DNA of 64,000 nt from Streptomyces formicae (lineage in GTDB: Bacteria > Actinomycetota > Actinomycetes > Streptomycetales > Streptomycetaceae): NCBI RefSeq assembly GCF_022647665.1, contig NZ_CP071872.1, positions 6,262,001 through 6,326,000 on the forward strand, written 5' to 3'. Positions 1 through 8,551 of this stretch are shown here, one piece after another. How positions within the stretch are numbered: position 1 is the stretch's first letter; each line of letters starts with the position of its first letter. The notes under the pieces are model-generated. The model was not told the DNA's origin and did not search any database. It was given only the letters and a program-made list of their open reading frames with translations. A program made the position numbers and the translations under genes.

Positions 1-87
1 CGGGAGGGCGGCGAATCCGGTGGCGCCGAGGGCGACCGCAGTCGCTATGACGGCACCGAGTGCGACGGGGCGGCGTACTACTGCCAT
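1..87 (-). CDS. secreted protein, N-terminal fragment (cut by window edge)
   Basis: Reading leftward from an ATG at 87, the visible 29 residues form a clear signal peptide: a short positive N-terminus (MAVVRRP) followed by an Ala/Val/Leu-rich hydrophobic core ending near GFAALP. The rest lies outside the window. It follows the HtaA-domain gene on the same strand after a 46-bp gap, so it is probably co-transcribed and may be a second secreted heme-binding protein, as is common next to htaA in actinobacteria. That function is inferred from position only. Confidence 0.6.
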   Translation of the reverse strand, partial: MAVVRRPVALGAVIATAVALGATGFAALP

Positions 88-133
88 GGTCGGGGGTCTC
101 CTTGGTCTCTGATACGGGGGTGGGGTGGGGGGA

Positions 134-1618
134 TCAGTTCTCGTCGTCGGCGGCGACGGCCGGGTCGGGGCCGTCGGAGGCGGACGGAGAACCAGCGGCG
201 TGCGCGCGGCGCCGCCGCAGGGCGACGTAGACCGCGGCGGCCGCGACGACGAGCAGGGCCGCGCCGGCCGCCGTGTACGTCCCCGCGTGGGAGGACGTCG
301 TGGACGGGGCGGTGGCGTCCGTCTGCCCGGTGGGGTCCCCGGCGGGCTTGTCCGCCGTCGGCGACGCGGACGCGGTCGGCTCGCTGCCCAGGTCGGGCAG
401 GGCCGGCAGCTGCGCCTTGTCGTCGACGGTGACGGCGAGCGAGACCGGATCCATCTCCGTGCCCGCCTTGTAGAGGGAGTTGAGGGCCTTGGAGCCGCCC
501 TCGGTCAGGGTCGCCGGGGCCTCGGCGAGCCGTGCGAGGCCGCTCTTGGGCGCGAAGTCCTCGGCCACAAAGGTGATCAGGGGCACGGCCTTGGTGGTGG
601 CGCCCGCGCTGGTGACGTCGGCGCTCAGGGTGCCTTTGCCCTTCTCGACGCGGACGGAGACCTTGCCGAGGGTCAGGTCGAGGTCCTTGCCGGTGAAGCG
701 CACTCTGCCCGCGAAGTCGGCGTCGAGGGTCTGCTTCTTCGGATCGTAGGAGCCCTTGCCCCGGGGGAAGCGGAACAGCGCGCCGCCGTCCTGGGCGCCG
801 TCGGCGAGGGTCCACTCGCCCTGCGCGATCGAGCCGGTGACGTACTCGCGGAAGGTGCGTCGCACGCCCCAGTCGACGGCCGCGTCACGGAACGCGCCCG
901 CGCCCTTCCTCCCGTCCTGCCCGTCCTTCCCGTCCTTCCCGCTTGCGTCGTCCGACGCGGAGGGGGACGGGATGGCGGAGGGGGTCCGCGCGGCGGCCGC
1001 GACGTCGACGGAGAGGCTCACCGGGTCGAGCGGGGTGCCGGCCGTGTAGTAGCCGGCGAACGCGGTGGCGCCCTGGGTGGTCAGCGTCGCGGGCACATCG
1101 GCCAGCGAGACCGGGCTGCCGCCGCCGCGCATGTCGATGCCGGAGAGGTTCAGGTCGGCGAACGCGACCTGGTTGTAGGTCGTGAGTTTGCCGGTGCCCT
1201 TGGCCTTGCTGACCATGTCGACGTGGATCGTGCCCCGTCCGCCGGAGATCCGGACGGTGGGGCGGCTGATGCTCAGGTCGAGCTGGTGGGTGCCGTCGGG
1301 CTTCTTGTGGCCGGTGAAGTGGACGCCGCCGGAGAAGCCGGAGCGGAACGCGCCGGTCCCCGGGTCGTACGAGCCCGTGGCCGAGTGGAAGCGGAACTGG
1401 CTGCCGCCCACCGTCGCGGCGCCGCCGGTCAGACGCCAACTGCCGTTCGCTATGGGCCCGGTGATGTAGCTCTGGAACGAGGCTTTGATGCCCCAGTCGA
1501 GCCTGCCGCCCTGCACCGTCCGGCTCTCCGCGTGGGCCGCGGTGGCGGGCAGCAGGGCGCCGGCGAGCGCCGCGAGAAGCATCACGGCGAAGGCGCGGAC
1601 CGGTCTGAAGGGCAGCAT
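134..1618 (-). CDS. HtaA-domain heme-binding cell-surface protein
   Basis: This 494-aa protein has a signal peptide (residues 1-30, ending ATAAHA), two HtaA-type domains and a C-terminal membrane anchor. The domains start at about residues 40 and 250 with the matching motifs WGIKASFQSYITG and WGVRRTFREYVTG. The anchor is a hydrophobic stretch near residue 450 followed by RRRR. In corynebacteria HtaA proteins bind heme at the surface and pass it to HmuTUV, which fits the divergent hmuTUV genes here. The linker between domains carries a collagen-like Gly-X-Y run (GKDGKDGQDG). A GGAG ribosome site precedes the ATG. An iron box lies 58 bp upstream, so iron-starvation induction is expected. Confidence 0.9.
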   Translation of the reverse strand: MLPFRPVRAFAVMLLAALAGALLPATAAHAESRTVQGGRLDWGIKASFQSYITGPIANGSWRLTGGAATVGGSQFRFHSATGSYDPGTGAFRSGFSGGVHFTGHKKPDGTHQLDLSISRPTVRISGGRGTIHVDMVSKAKGTGKLTTYNQVAFADLNLSGIDMRGGGSPVSLADVPATLTTQGATAFAGYYTAGTPLDPVSLSVDVAAAARTPSAIPSPSASDDASGKDGKDGQDGRKGAGAFRDAAVDWGVRRTFREYVTGSIAQGEWTLADGAQDGGALFRFPRGKGSYDPKKQTLDADFAGRVRFTGKDLDLTLGKVSVRVEKGKGTLSADVTSAGATTKAVPLITFVAEDFAPKSGLARLAEAPATLTEGGSKALNSLYKAGTEMDPVSLAVTVDDKAQLPALPDLGSEPTASASPTADKPAGDPTGQTDATAPSTTSSHAGTYTAAGAALLVVAAAAVYVALRRRRAHAAGSPSASDGPDPAVAADDEN

Positions 1619-1675
1619 GAGGTCACTCCGGACGAGAAGGAAAGCAGGGGCCGAACCAGGCCCGGACCTGGAAAG

Positions 1676-1694
1676 TAAAGTAAGGCTAACCTAA
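1676..1694. promoter_or_regulatory. iron box (DtxR/IdeR/DmdR-type operator)
   Basis: The 19-mer TAAAGTAAGGCTAACCTAA matches the actinobacterial iron-box consensus TTAGGTTAGGCTAACCTAA at 16 of 19 positions and is strongest in its right half. It sits between the divergent htaA-like gene (start 1618) and hmuT (start 1819), so one Fe2+-loaded DmdR/IdeR repressor could control both directions. The site is seen directly; the regulator is inferred. Confidence 0.85.
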
Positions 1695-1818
1695 GCTACT
1701 CGCAGCCCGTGCCGGAACCCTTCCTCCACAGGAAGCTCGGACGACCCGCACACGGTCAACCGCGAATCGCCTCAAACAGCATGTCGGAGGATCACATCCG
1801 GCATCAGGGACAGACAGG

Positions 1819-2862
1819 ATGGTCCACTCCGTGCGCACTTCACGCCTGGCAGGTGCACTCGTCTCCGTGCTCGCACTCGCCCTGACGGTCACCGGCTGCG
1901 GCGGAGGCGGCTCCTCGGACGCGCCGAAGCAGAAGCAGGAGCAGAAGCAGAAGCGCAGTGCGTCGGCCGCCCCCAACCGGCTCGAACCGCTGGGCTCCGT
2001 GCCCGAGCCGGCCATGCCGGTCACGGTGGGCTCCGCGGACGGCCGGAAGGTCACCGTCACCTCGACCGACCGGATCGTGCCGCTCACCGGCTCGCTCAAC
2101 GAGATCGTCTTCACCCTCGGGCTCGGGGACCGGGTGGTCGCCCGCGACATCACCGCCACCTTCGAACAGGCGGAGAAGCTGCCGGTGGTGACGCGCGCAC
2201 ACGACGTCTCCGCCGAGAGCGTGCTGTCGCTGCGGCCCACCGTCGTCCTCGCCGAGACCACCACCGGCCCGGCCGAGGCGATCGGCCAGATACGCGACGC
2301 GGGCATCCCGCTCGTCGTGGTCGAACCGGCGAAGAGCCTCGACGACGTCGGCCGGCGCATCGACCGGGTCGCGCAGATCCTCGGCGTCGAGGCCGCGGGC
2401 ACGGAGCTGAGGAAGCGTACGGAGGCCCGGATCGCCGCCGTCCAGAAGACGATCCCGGCCCGTGCGGGCCGACAGCCGCGCGTGGCCTTCCTGTACGTAC
2501 GCGGCTCGGCGGCCGTCTATCTGATCGGCGGCGCGCAGTCCGGCGCCGTCTCCCTGCTGGAGGCCGCCGGAGCGATGGACGCGGGCAAGGAGTCGGGCCT
2601 CGACAAGGACTTCACGCCCATCACCAGCGAAGCCCTCGCCAAGGCGGCTCCCGATGCCGTTCTCGTGATGACGAAGGGGCTCCAGTCCGTGGGCGGCGTC
2701 GACGGCCTGGTGCAGATCCCGGGTGTCGCCCAGACCCCGGCAGGCATGAACCGGCGGATCGTCTCGGTGGAGGACGGGGTGCTCCTCAACTACGGTCCGC
2801 GCACCGATCAGGTCCTCGCCGAGATCGTGGACCAGCTCTACGCGGACGGAAGCGACGCATGA
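1819..2862 (+). CDS. hmuT: heme/siderophore ABC transporter, substrate-binding lipoprotein
   Basis: A 347-aa periplasmic-binding-type lipoprotein of the TroA/FhuD (PF01497) fold. The N-terminus has a hydrophobic signal ending in a lipobox (LTVTGC, Cys near residue 27), then a Gln/Lys-rich linker. The mature part has family hallmarks: PLTGSLNEIVFTLGLGDRVV near residue 90, then paired Rossmann-like lobes. It binds heme or a siderophore outside the membrane and feeds the permease encoded next, whose start overlaps its stop by 4 bp. A GTG at 1831 is an equally plausible start. Heme is preferred to siderophore as ligand because of the neighbouring HtaA gene. Confidence 0.88.
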   Translation: MVHSVRTSRLAGALVSVLALALTVTGCGGGGSSDAPKQKQEQKQKRSASAAPNRLEPLGSVPEPAMPVTVGSADGRKVTVTSTDRIVPLTGSLNEIVFTLGLGDRVVARDITATFEQAEKLPVVTRAHDVSAESVLSLRPTVVLAETTTGPAEAIGQIRDAGIPLVVVEPAKSLDDVGRRIDRVAQILGVEAAGTELRKRTEARIAAVQKTIPARAGRQPRVAFLYVRGSAAVYLIGGAQSGAVSLLEAAGAMDAGKESGLDKDFTPITSEALAKAAPDAVLVMTKGLQSVGGVDGLVQIPGVAQTPAGMNRRIVSVEDGVLLNYGPRTDQVLAEIVDQLYADGSDA

Positions 2863-4031
2863 CCACCACGCCCGCCAGGGCCGCCGACCCGCAGACCGGC
2901 CCCGGCCCCGGTTCCGGCTCCAGCTCCGGTTCCGATCCCCTGAAGCCGGTCGCGCCGGGCCGCGCGGCGGTCGGGGGCGCGCAGCGCCCCGGGGGCGGCG
3001 GCCGGCGCAGCACCGCCTGGCTGCTGACGGCCGGACTGCTGACCGCGCTCGTGGTCGCGTGCCTGCTCTCCGCCGGCATCGGCGCGTACCGGATCCCCCT
3101 GGACGACATCCTCGCCTCGGTGGGAAACCGGCTCGGGCTCGGCGGCCGCGCCCTCGACCGGGTCGGCGAGAGCGTCCTGTGGAACGTCCGCCTCCCGCGG
3201 GTCGTCCTCGCCCTGATCGTCGGTGCCTCGCTCGGTTGCGCGGGCGCACTGATGCAGGGTGTGTTCGGCAACCCGCTGGCCGAGCCCGGTGTCATCGGGA
3301 TCTCCTCGGGCGCGGCGGTCGGAGCGGTGGCCGCGATCGCGCTCGGGCTGAGCTTCTTCGGCAACTGGACCGTCACCGCGTGCGCGTTCGTCTCCGGACT
3401 GGCGACCGTGCTGCTCGTCTACGCGCTCTCCCGCTCGGGCGGCCGGGCCGAGGTCGTCACCCTGATCCTCACGGGCATCGCCGTCAACGCCTTCGCGGGT
3501 GCCCTGATCGGCCTCTTCATCTTCTTCGCGGACAACGCGCAGATCACCCAGATCACCTTCTGGCAGCTGGGCTCGCTGGCGCAGGCCACCTGGCCGAAGG
3601 TGCTGGCGGTCCTGCCGCCCTCCGCGATCGGGCTGCTCGTCGCACCGCTGTACGCGCGCAAGCTGGACCTCCTCGCGCTCGGCGAACGCCCCGCCCGCCA
3701 CCTGGGCGTGGACGTGGGGCGGCTGCGGCTGGTGCTGATCCTGGTGGTCGCGCTGCTCACCGCCGCGGCCGTCGCGGTGGCGGGCATCATCACCTTCGTG
3801 GGACTGCTGGTCCCGCACCTGCTGCGGATGGCGAACGGTCCCGGCCACCGGTTCCTGGTCCCGGGCAGCGCGCTCGGCGGCGCCCTGGTCCTGGTCGCGG
3901 GCGACCTCGCGGCGCGCACGACGGCGGCGCCGGCGGAGCTCCCGCTCGGTGTCCTGACGGCGCTCTTCGGCAGCCCGTTCTTCTTCTGGCTCCTCCGTCG
4001 CACGCGCCGTCGCCAGGGCGGCTGGGCGTGA
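2859..4031 (+). CDS. hmuU: heme/siderophore ABC transporter permease (FecCD family)
   Basis: A 390-aa polytopic membrane protein of the FecCD/BtuC family with about ten predicted helices. Family motifs are visible: NVRLPRVVLALIVGASLG near residue 110, GALMQGVFGNPLAEPGVIGI near 130, and the C-terminal GIITFVGLLVPHLLR loop that contacts the ATPase. The first 45 residues are a cytosolic Pro/Gly/Ser-rich extension that is longer than usual. It overlaps hmuT by 4 bp (ATGA), indicating translational coupling. Confidence 0.9.
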   Translation: MTTTPARAADPQTGPGPGSGSSSGSDPLKPVAPGRAAVGGAQRPGGGGRRSTAWLLTAGLLTALVVACLLSAGIGAYRIPLDDILASVGNRLGLGGRALDRVGESVLWNVRLPRVVLALIVGASLGCAGALMQGVFGNPLAEPGVIGISSGAAVGAVAAIALGLSFFGNWTVTACAFVSGLATVLLVYALSRSGGRAEVVTLILTGIAVNAFAGALIGLFIFFADNAQITQITFWQLGSLAQATWPKVLAVLPPSAIGLLVAPLYARKLDLLALGERPARHLGVDVGRLRLVLILVVALLTAAAVAVAGIITFVGLLVPHLLRMANGPGHRFLVPGSALGGALVLVAGDLAARTTAAPAELPLGVLTALFGSPFFFWLLRRTRRRQGGWA

Positions 4032-4064
4032 TGTCGTGAACCCGGTCGACCAAGGCGGTTACGC

Positions 4065-4910
4065 ATGATCAAGTCGCTTCTGCCCCGGCGCGGCCGGGAG
4101 TTGCCCGCGCGCCCCACGCCCGGTGACGTGCTCGCCGAGGCGCGGGGACTGTACGTGCGGCTCGGGGAGCGGGAGGTGCTGCGGGGCGTGGGACTCACCG
4201 CCCGCGCCGGCGAGGTCGTCGCCCTCGTGGGGCCCAACGGGGCCGGGAAGTCGACGCTGCTCGCCGCCGTCGCCGCGGACACGGCGCCGGCGGCGGGCGA
4301 GGTACGGATCGGCGGACGCACCGCGTCGGCCTGGTCAGCGCCCGAGCTGGCGCTTCGGCGCGCCGTGCTTCCCCAAGCCGCCGCGCTGTCGTTCCCGTTC
4401 ACGGTCGACGAGGTCGTACGGATGGGCCGCGCTCCGTGGGCGGGCACCGTCCGTGAGGACGAGGACGACGCGGCGGTGGCCGAGGCCATGGCCGCCACGG
4501 AGGTCGCCGCGTTCGCCGCGCGGCCGTTCTCCGCGCTGTCCGGCGGCGAGCGCGCCCGCGTCGCACTCGCCCGCGTGCTCGCCCAGCGCACGCCCCTGCT
4601 GCTGCTCGACGAGCCGACCGCCGCGCTGGACCTGCGCCACCAGGAGCTGGTGCTGCGGGTGTGCCGCGAACGGGCGGCCGCCGGTGACGCGGTCGTCGTC
4701 GTCCTGCACGACCTGGGCCTCGCCGCGGCGTACGCGCACCGGGTGGCCGTGCTCCACGACGGGCGGGTCGCCGCCGAGGGCCCCCCGGACGAGGTGTTCC
4801 GCGACGGGCTGCTCAGCGAGGTGTACCGGCAGCCGGTCGAGGTGCTGCCCCATCCGCGGACCGGCGCGCCTCTCGTCGTGCCCAAACGGGATCGCTTGAC
4901 CGGCACTTGA
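4065..4910 (+). CDS. hmuV: heme/siderophore ABC transporter ATP-binding protein
   Basis: A 281-aa ABC ATPase with Walker A GPNGAGKST (near residue 60), signature LSGGERARVALARVLAQ (near 160), Walker B LLLLDEPTAALD and the H-loop VVVLHDLGLAAAYAHRV. It ends with the VYRQPVEVLPHPRTG segment typical of HmuV and FecE-like proteins. It should power import through the HmuTU proteins encoded upstream (33-bp gap), completing a three-gene transporter operon. Confidence 0.92.
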   Translation: MIKSLLPRRGRELPARPTPGDVLAEARGLYVRLGEREVLRGVGLTARAGEVVALVGPNGAGKSTLLAAVAADTAPAAGEVRIGGRTASAWSAPELALRRAVLPQAAALSFPFTVDEVVRMGRAPWAGTVREDEDDAAVAEAMAATEVAAFAARPFSALSGGERARVALARVLAQRTPLLLLDEPTAALDLRHQELVLRVCRERAAAGDAVVVVLHDLGLAAAYAHRVAVLHDGRVAAEGPPDEVFRDGLLSEVYRQPVEVLPHPRTGAPLVVPKRDRLTGT

Positions 4911-5002
4911 CCCGCCCGAGGGGTGGTCATGGCCGACCCGTGACCGCCTCTTTCCCCCCGGCCGATCCCTGAGATGCGAATCACTGGACGGCGGGGTACC
5001 GG

Positions 5003-5036
5003 CCAGGTAAGGCTCGGTTAAGTTAGGTCCGCCTCA
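5003..5036. promoter_or_regulatory. overlapping iron boxes upstream of efeO
   Basis: Two overlapping partial iron boxes are present. TTAAGTTAGGTCCGCCTCA (5018-5036) matches the 19-bp consensus at 14 positions, and CCAGGTAAGGCTCGGTTAA (5003-5021) matches at 13. Both lie 30-60 bp before the efeO start, consistent with iron-dependent repression of the efe genes by a DmdR/IdeR protein and perhaps cooperative binding of two dimers. Confidence 0.65.
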
Positions 5037-5066
5037 CCGCCACCCCCTCCTCCTCGTGGAGCCCGT

Positions 5067-6215
5067 ATGCGACCCGTCCGTCTCTCCGTCGTCACCGCCG
5101 CGGCCGCCGTCACCGCCCTGGCCGCCGTCACCGGCTGCGCCGAGAAAGGCGACGCCAAGGGCGGCCACGGTGCGATCGCCGTCACCGCGAAGGACGACTC
5201 CTGCGAGGTGTCCGCCGAGGAGTTCCCCGCCGGGCATGTCCAGTTGGACATCGAGAACAAGGGCTCCAAGGTCACCGAGGTCTACATACTCTTCCCGGAC
5301 GACCGCATCGTCACCGAACGCGAGAACATCGGCCCCGGCACCAGGGCGAGCCTCACCGCCGAGGTGAAGGCCGGTGACTACGCCATCGTCTGCAAGCCCG
5401 GCATGACCGGCGACGGCATCCGCCGGCAGGTGAAGGCGACCGGCGGCACCGTCGCCAAGCGGTCCCCGGAGATGGACGAGGCGGTCGCCGAGTACCGCAC
5501 GTACGTCCAGCAGCAGGCCGACGAGACGCTGCCGAAGGTGAAGGTGTTCACCGACGCCGTGCGCGCCGGCGACATCGAGGCGGCGAAGAAGGCGTACGCC
5601 GACTCCCGTATCGGCTGGGAGCGCACCGAGCCGGTCGCCGAGTCGTTCGGTGACATCGACCCCAAGGTCGACCTCCGCGAGGACGGCGTCGCCGACCTGG
5701 AGCCGGGCCAGGAGTGGAGCGGCTGGCACCGCCTGGAGAAGGCGCTGTGGCAGGACGGGAAGCTCGGGCCGGAGGCGACGGCGTTCGCGGACACGCTCGA
5801 CAAGGACCTCGCCGACTGGGTCAAGAGGGTCGGCACCGCCGAGATCACGCCGACGTCGATGGCGAACGGCGCCAAGGAGCTCCTCGACGAGGTCGCCACC
5901 GGCAAGGTCACGGGTGAGGAGGAGCGCTACTCCCACACCGACCTGGTCGACTTCAAGGCGAACGTCGAGGGCGCGCAGAAGTCGTACGAGCTGCTGAAGC
6001 CGGTCGCGGTGAAGAACGACGCGGCGCTCGTCGCCGAGCTGGACAAGCAGTTCGCCGCGCTGAACGCGCTGCTCGACAAGTACCGTGCCGACAAGTCGAC
6101 CTATGTCTTCACCTCGTACGACAAGGTCGCCGAGCCGCAGCGCAAGGAGCTGTCCGACGGTGTGAACGCGCTCGCGGAGCCGCTGTCGAAGCTCGCCGCG
6201 ACGGTCGTGAAGTAG
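5067..6215 (+). CDS. efeO: iron uptake lipoprotein EfeO (cupredoxin plus M75 peptidase-like)
   Basis: A 382-aa exported lipoprotein (signal and lipobox ending VTGC near residue 24). Residues of about 35-125 form an N-terminal cupredoxin-like domain. The C-terminal M75/imelysin domain carries the GWHRLEKALW (HxxE) metal motif. EfeO captures iron in the cell envelope for the EfeU permease. It heads the efeO-efeB-efeU order typical of Gram-positive bacteria and lies just downstream of iron boxes. Confidence 0.92.
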   Translation: MRPVRLSVVTAAAAVTALAAVTGCAEKGDAKGGHGAIAVTAKDDSCEVSAEEFPAGHVQLDIENKGSKVTEVYILFPDDRIVTERENIGPGTRASLTAEVKAGDYAIVCKPGMTGDGIRRQVKATGGTVAKRSPEMDEAVAEYRTYVQQQADETLPKVKVFTDAVRAGDIEAAKKAYADSRIGWERTEPVAESFGDIDPKVDLREDGVADLEPGQEWSGWHRLEKALWQDGKLGPEATAFADTLDKDLADWVKRVGTAEITPTSMANGAKELLDEVATGKVTGEEERYSHTDLVDFKANVEGAQKSYELLKPVAVKNDAALVAELDKQFAALNALLDKYRADKSTYVFTSYDKVAEPQRKELSDGVNALAEPLSKLAATVVK

Positions 6216-6252
6216 AAGAGGAATCAGAAGAGCAGCCGGGAGGGGGACGACG

Positions 6253-7506
6253 ATGTCCGACGGGACGACAGGCACCGGCACACCGCCTTCGCGGCGCGCG
6301 CTCCTCGGCTGGGGCGGCGCCGGGCTCGCGCTCGGCGCGGCCGCGGCCGGCGGTGCGGTGGCCGCGGTGACCGGCGGCGGGGACGCGACCGCGACCGCCG
6401 CCGCGAGCGGCGCGGCGGTGCCGTTCCACGGGACGCACCAGGCCGGTGTCGCCACCGCCGTGCAGGACCGGCTGCACTTCGCGTCGTTCGACGTGAAGAC
6501 CGGCGACCGCGCGGAGCTGGTCCGGCTGCTGAAGGACTGGACGCGGGCCGCCGAGCGGATGACGGCCGGTCAGGCGGTGGGCGAGGGCGCGTACGGCGGT
6601 CTCGCCGAAGCCCCGCCGGACGACACCGGCGAGGCGCTCGGCCTCAAGCCGTCCCGTCTCACCCTCACCGTCGGTTTCGGGCCCTCGGTCTTCGACGCCC
6701 GCTTCGGGCTGCGCGAGCGCAGGCCGGCGGCGCTGGTCGAGCTGCCCGCGTTCAAGGGCGACAACCTCGATCCGGCGCGCAGCGGCGGCGATCTGTGCGT
6801 CCAGGCGTGCGCGGACGACCCGCAGGTCGCCGTGCACGCGATCCGCAACCTCGCCCGCATCGGCTTCGGCAAGGTCGCGGTCCGCTGGTCGCAGCTCGGC
6901 TTCGGCAAGACGTCGTCGACGACGCCCGAGGAGCAGACGCCGCGCAACATGATGGGCTTCAAGGACGGCACCCGGAACATCTCCGGCACCGACACCGCCG
7001 CTCTGGACGAGCACGTGTGGGTGTCGGGGAAGGACGGCCCGGCCTGGCTGGCGGGCGGCTCGTACCTCGTGGCGCGGCGGATCCGGATGAACGTCGAGAC
7101 CTGGGACCGCACGCCGCTCCAGGAGCAGGAGGACATCTTCGGCCGCGACAAGGGCGAGGGCGCCCCCGTCGGCAGGGCCAGGGAGCGCGACGAGCCGTTC
7201 CTGCCCGCCATGCTGCCGACGGCGCACGTACGCCTCGCCCACCCCGACTCCAACGGCGGGGCGCGGATGCTGCGGCGCGGCTACTCCTTCACGGACGGTA
7301 CGGACGGGCTCGGCCGGCTCGACGCGGGCCTGTTCTTCCTCGCCTACCAGCGGGACGTCGCCAAGGGCTTCGTGCCGGTGCAGCGGAGTCTCGCCGCGAG
7401 CGACGTCCTCAACGAATACATCCAGCACGTGGGTTCGGCGCTGTACGCGATCCCGCCGGGCGTCCGGGACGAGGACGACTGGTGGGGGCGGGCGCTGTTC
7501 TCGTGA
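6253..7506 (+). CDS. efeB: EfeB, Tat-exported DyP-type heme peroxidase/deferrochelatase
   Basis: A 417-aa DyP-type peroxidase. A Tat signal (SRRALLGWGGAG) covers about the first 40 residues. The family signature GFKDGTRN (GxxDG) is near residue 235, and heme-pocket residues include the His in HVRLAHPDSN. EfeB oxidises Fe2+ to Fe3+, or strips iron from heme, for the EfeO/EfeU system, which suits the adjacent heme transporter. The start is 37 bp after efeO, with a GGGAGGGGG ribosome site. Confidence 0.92.
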   Translation: MSDGTTGTGTPPSRRALLGWGGAGLALGAAAAGGAVAAVTGGGDATATAAASGAAVPFHGTHQAGVATAVQDRLHFASFDVKTGDRAELVRLLKDWTRAAERMTAGQAVGEGAYGGLAEAPPDDTGEALGLKPSRLTLTVGFGPSVFDARFGLRERRPAALVELPAFKGDNLDPARSGGDLCVQACADDPQVAVHAIRNLARIGFGKVAVRWSQLGFGKTSSTTPEEQTPRNMMGFKDGTRNISGTDTAALDEHVWVSGKDGPAWLAGGSYLVARRIRMNVETWDRTPLQEQEDIFGRDKGEGAPVGRARERDEPFLPAMLPTAHVRLAHPDSNGGARMLRRGYSFTDGTDGLGRLDAGLFFLAYQRDVAKGFVPVQRSLAASDVLNEYIQHVGSALYAIPPGVRDEDDWWGRALFS

Positions 7507-7561
7507 GCGGCGCTGTTCTCGTGACCGGCGTCGTTCTCGTGACCTGAAGGGACGGACCGAC

Positions 7562-8551
7562 GTGTTCGGCAACTATCTGATCGGCCTGCGCGAGGGCCTG
7601 GAGGCCGGCCTGGTCGTCTGCATCCTCGTCGCCTACCTGGTGAAGACGGACCGGCGCGATGCCCTGAGGCCCGTCTGGGCGGGCGTCGGCATCGCCTGCG
7701 TACTGTCGCTCGCGTTCGGCGCCGGGCTCGAATTCGGCTCGCAGGAGCTGACGTTCGAGGCGCAGGAGCTGCTCGGCGGAACGCTGTCGATCGTCGCGGT
7801 CGTCCTGGTCACCTGGATGGTCTTCTGGATGCGGCGCACGGCACGCCATCTGCGGGCCGAGCTCCACGGAAAGCTGGACGAGGCGCTGCGGATGGGCACG
7901 GGGGCGCTCGTCGTCACGGCGTTCCTCGCGGTGGGCCGGGAGGGCCTGGAGACGGCGCTGTTCGTGTGGGCGTCGGTGCGGGCCGCCGCGGACACCGCCG
8001 GCTCGTCGGCCCCGCTGACCGGGGTGCTGCTGGGCATCGCGACGGCGGTCGTGCTGGGCTGGCTGTTCTACCGGGGTGCGCTGCGGATCAATCTCGCGAA
8101 GTTCTTCACCTGGACCGGCGGGATGCTGGTGGTCGTGGCCGCGGGTGTCCTCGCGTACGGCGTCCATGACCTCCAGGAGGCCCGGTTCCTGGGCGGTTTG
8201 GCGGACAAGGCGTTCGACGTCAGCGCCACGATCCCGCCGGACAGCTGGTACGGGACGCTGCTGAAGGGCGTGTTCAACTTCCAGCCGAACCCGACCGTGC
8301 TCCAGGTCACGGTGTGGGCGCTGTATCTGGTCCCCGTACTCGCGCTGTTCCTTGCCCCGGTAGGGTTCGGACGGTCAGTGCGGGTCGAGGAGCAGAAGGC
8401 GCAGAAGGCAACCGATGAGCAGGCTGGGTCGGGCGAGGCTGGGTCGGGCGGCGACGGGGCTCGCGGCGGTGACGGTGCTGTCGCTGACGGCGAGCGGGTG
8501 CGTGACGGTTCACGGCGAGCTGGAAGTCGTACCGGCGGCGACGAAGAGTGA
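7562..8551 (+). CDS. efeU: EfeU, FTR1-family iron permease
   Basis: A 329-aa membrane permease with two REGLE iron-binding motifs (REGLEAGLVV near residue 12, REGLETALFV near residue 125) and seven or so hydrophobic helices, as in FTR1/EfeU. The GTG start at 7562 follows a GGGACGG ribosome site. Up to about residue 284 the protein has the normal family length. The last 45 residues are low-complexity Gly/Ala/Asp/Arg and overlap the next gene by 137 bp in another frame, suggesting that an original stop codon was lost or that the tail is dispensable. Confidence 0.9.
   Translation: MFGNYLIGLREGLEAGLVVCILVAYLVKTDRRDALRPVWAGVGIACVLSLAFGAGLEFGSQELTFEAQELLGGTLSIVAVVLVTWMVFWMRRTARHLRAELHGKLDEALRMGTGALVVTAFLAVGREGLETALFVWASVRAAADTAGSSAPLTGVLLGIATAVVLGWLFYRGALRINLAKFFTWTGGMLVVVAAGVLAYGVHDLQEARFLGGLADKAFDVSATIPPDSWYGTLLKGVFNFQPNPTVLQVTVWALYLVPVLALFLAPVGFGRSVRVEEQKAQKATDEQAGSGEAGSGGDGARGGDGAVADGERVRDGSRRAGSRTGGDEE

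Noticed and set aside
125..1678. Long plus-strand frame of 517 codons opposite the HtaA gene
   Set aside because: Arg/Gly/Ala-rich translation typical of antisense frames in high-GC DNA; the minus-strand gene has a signal peptide and domain motifs.
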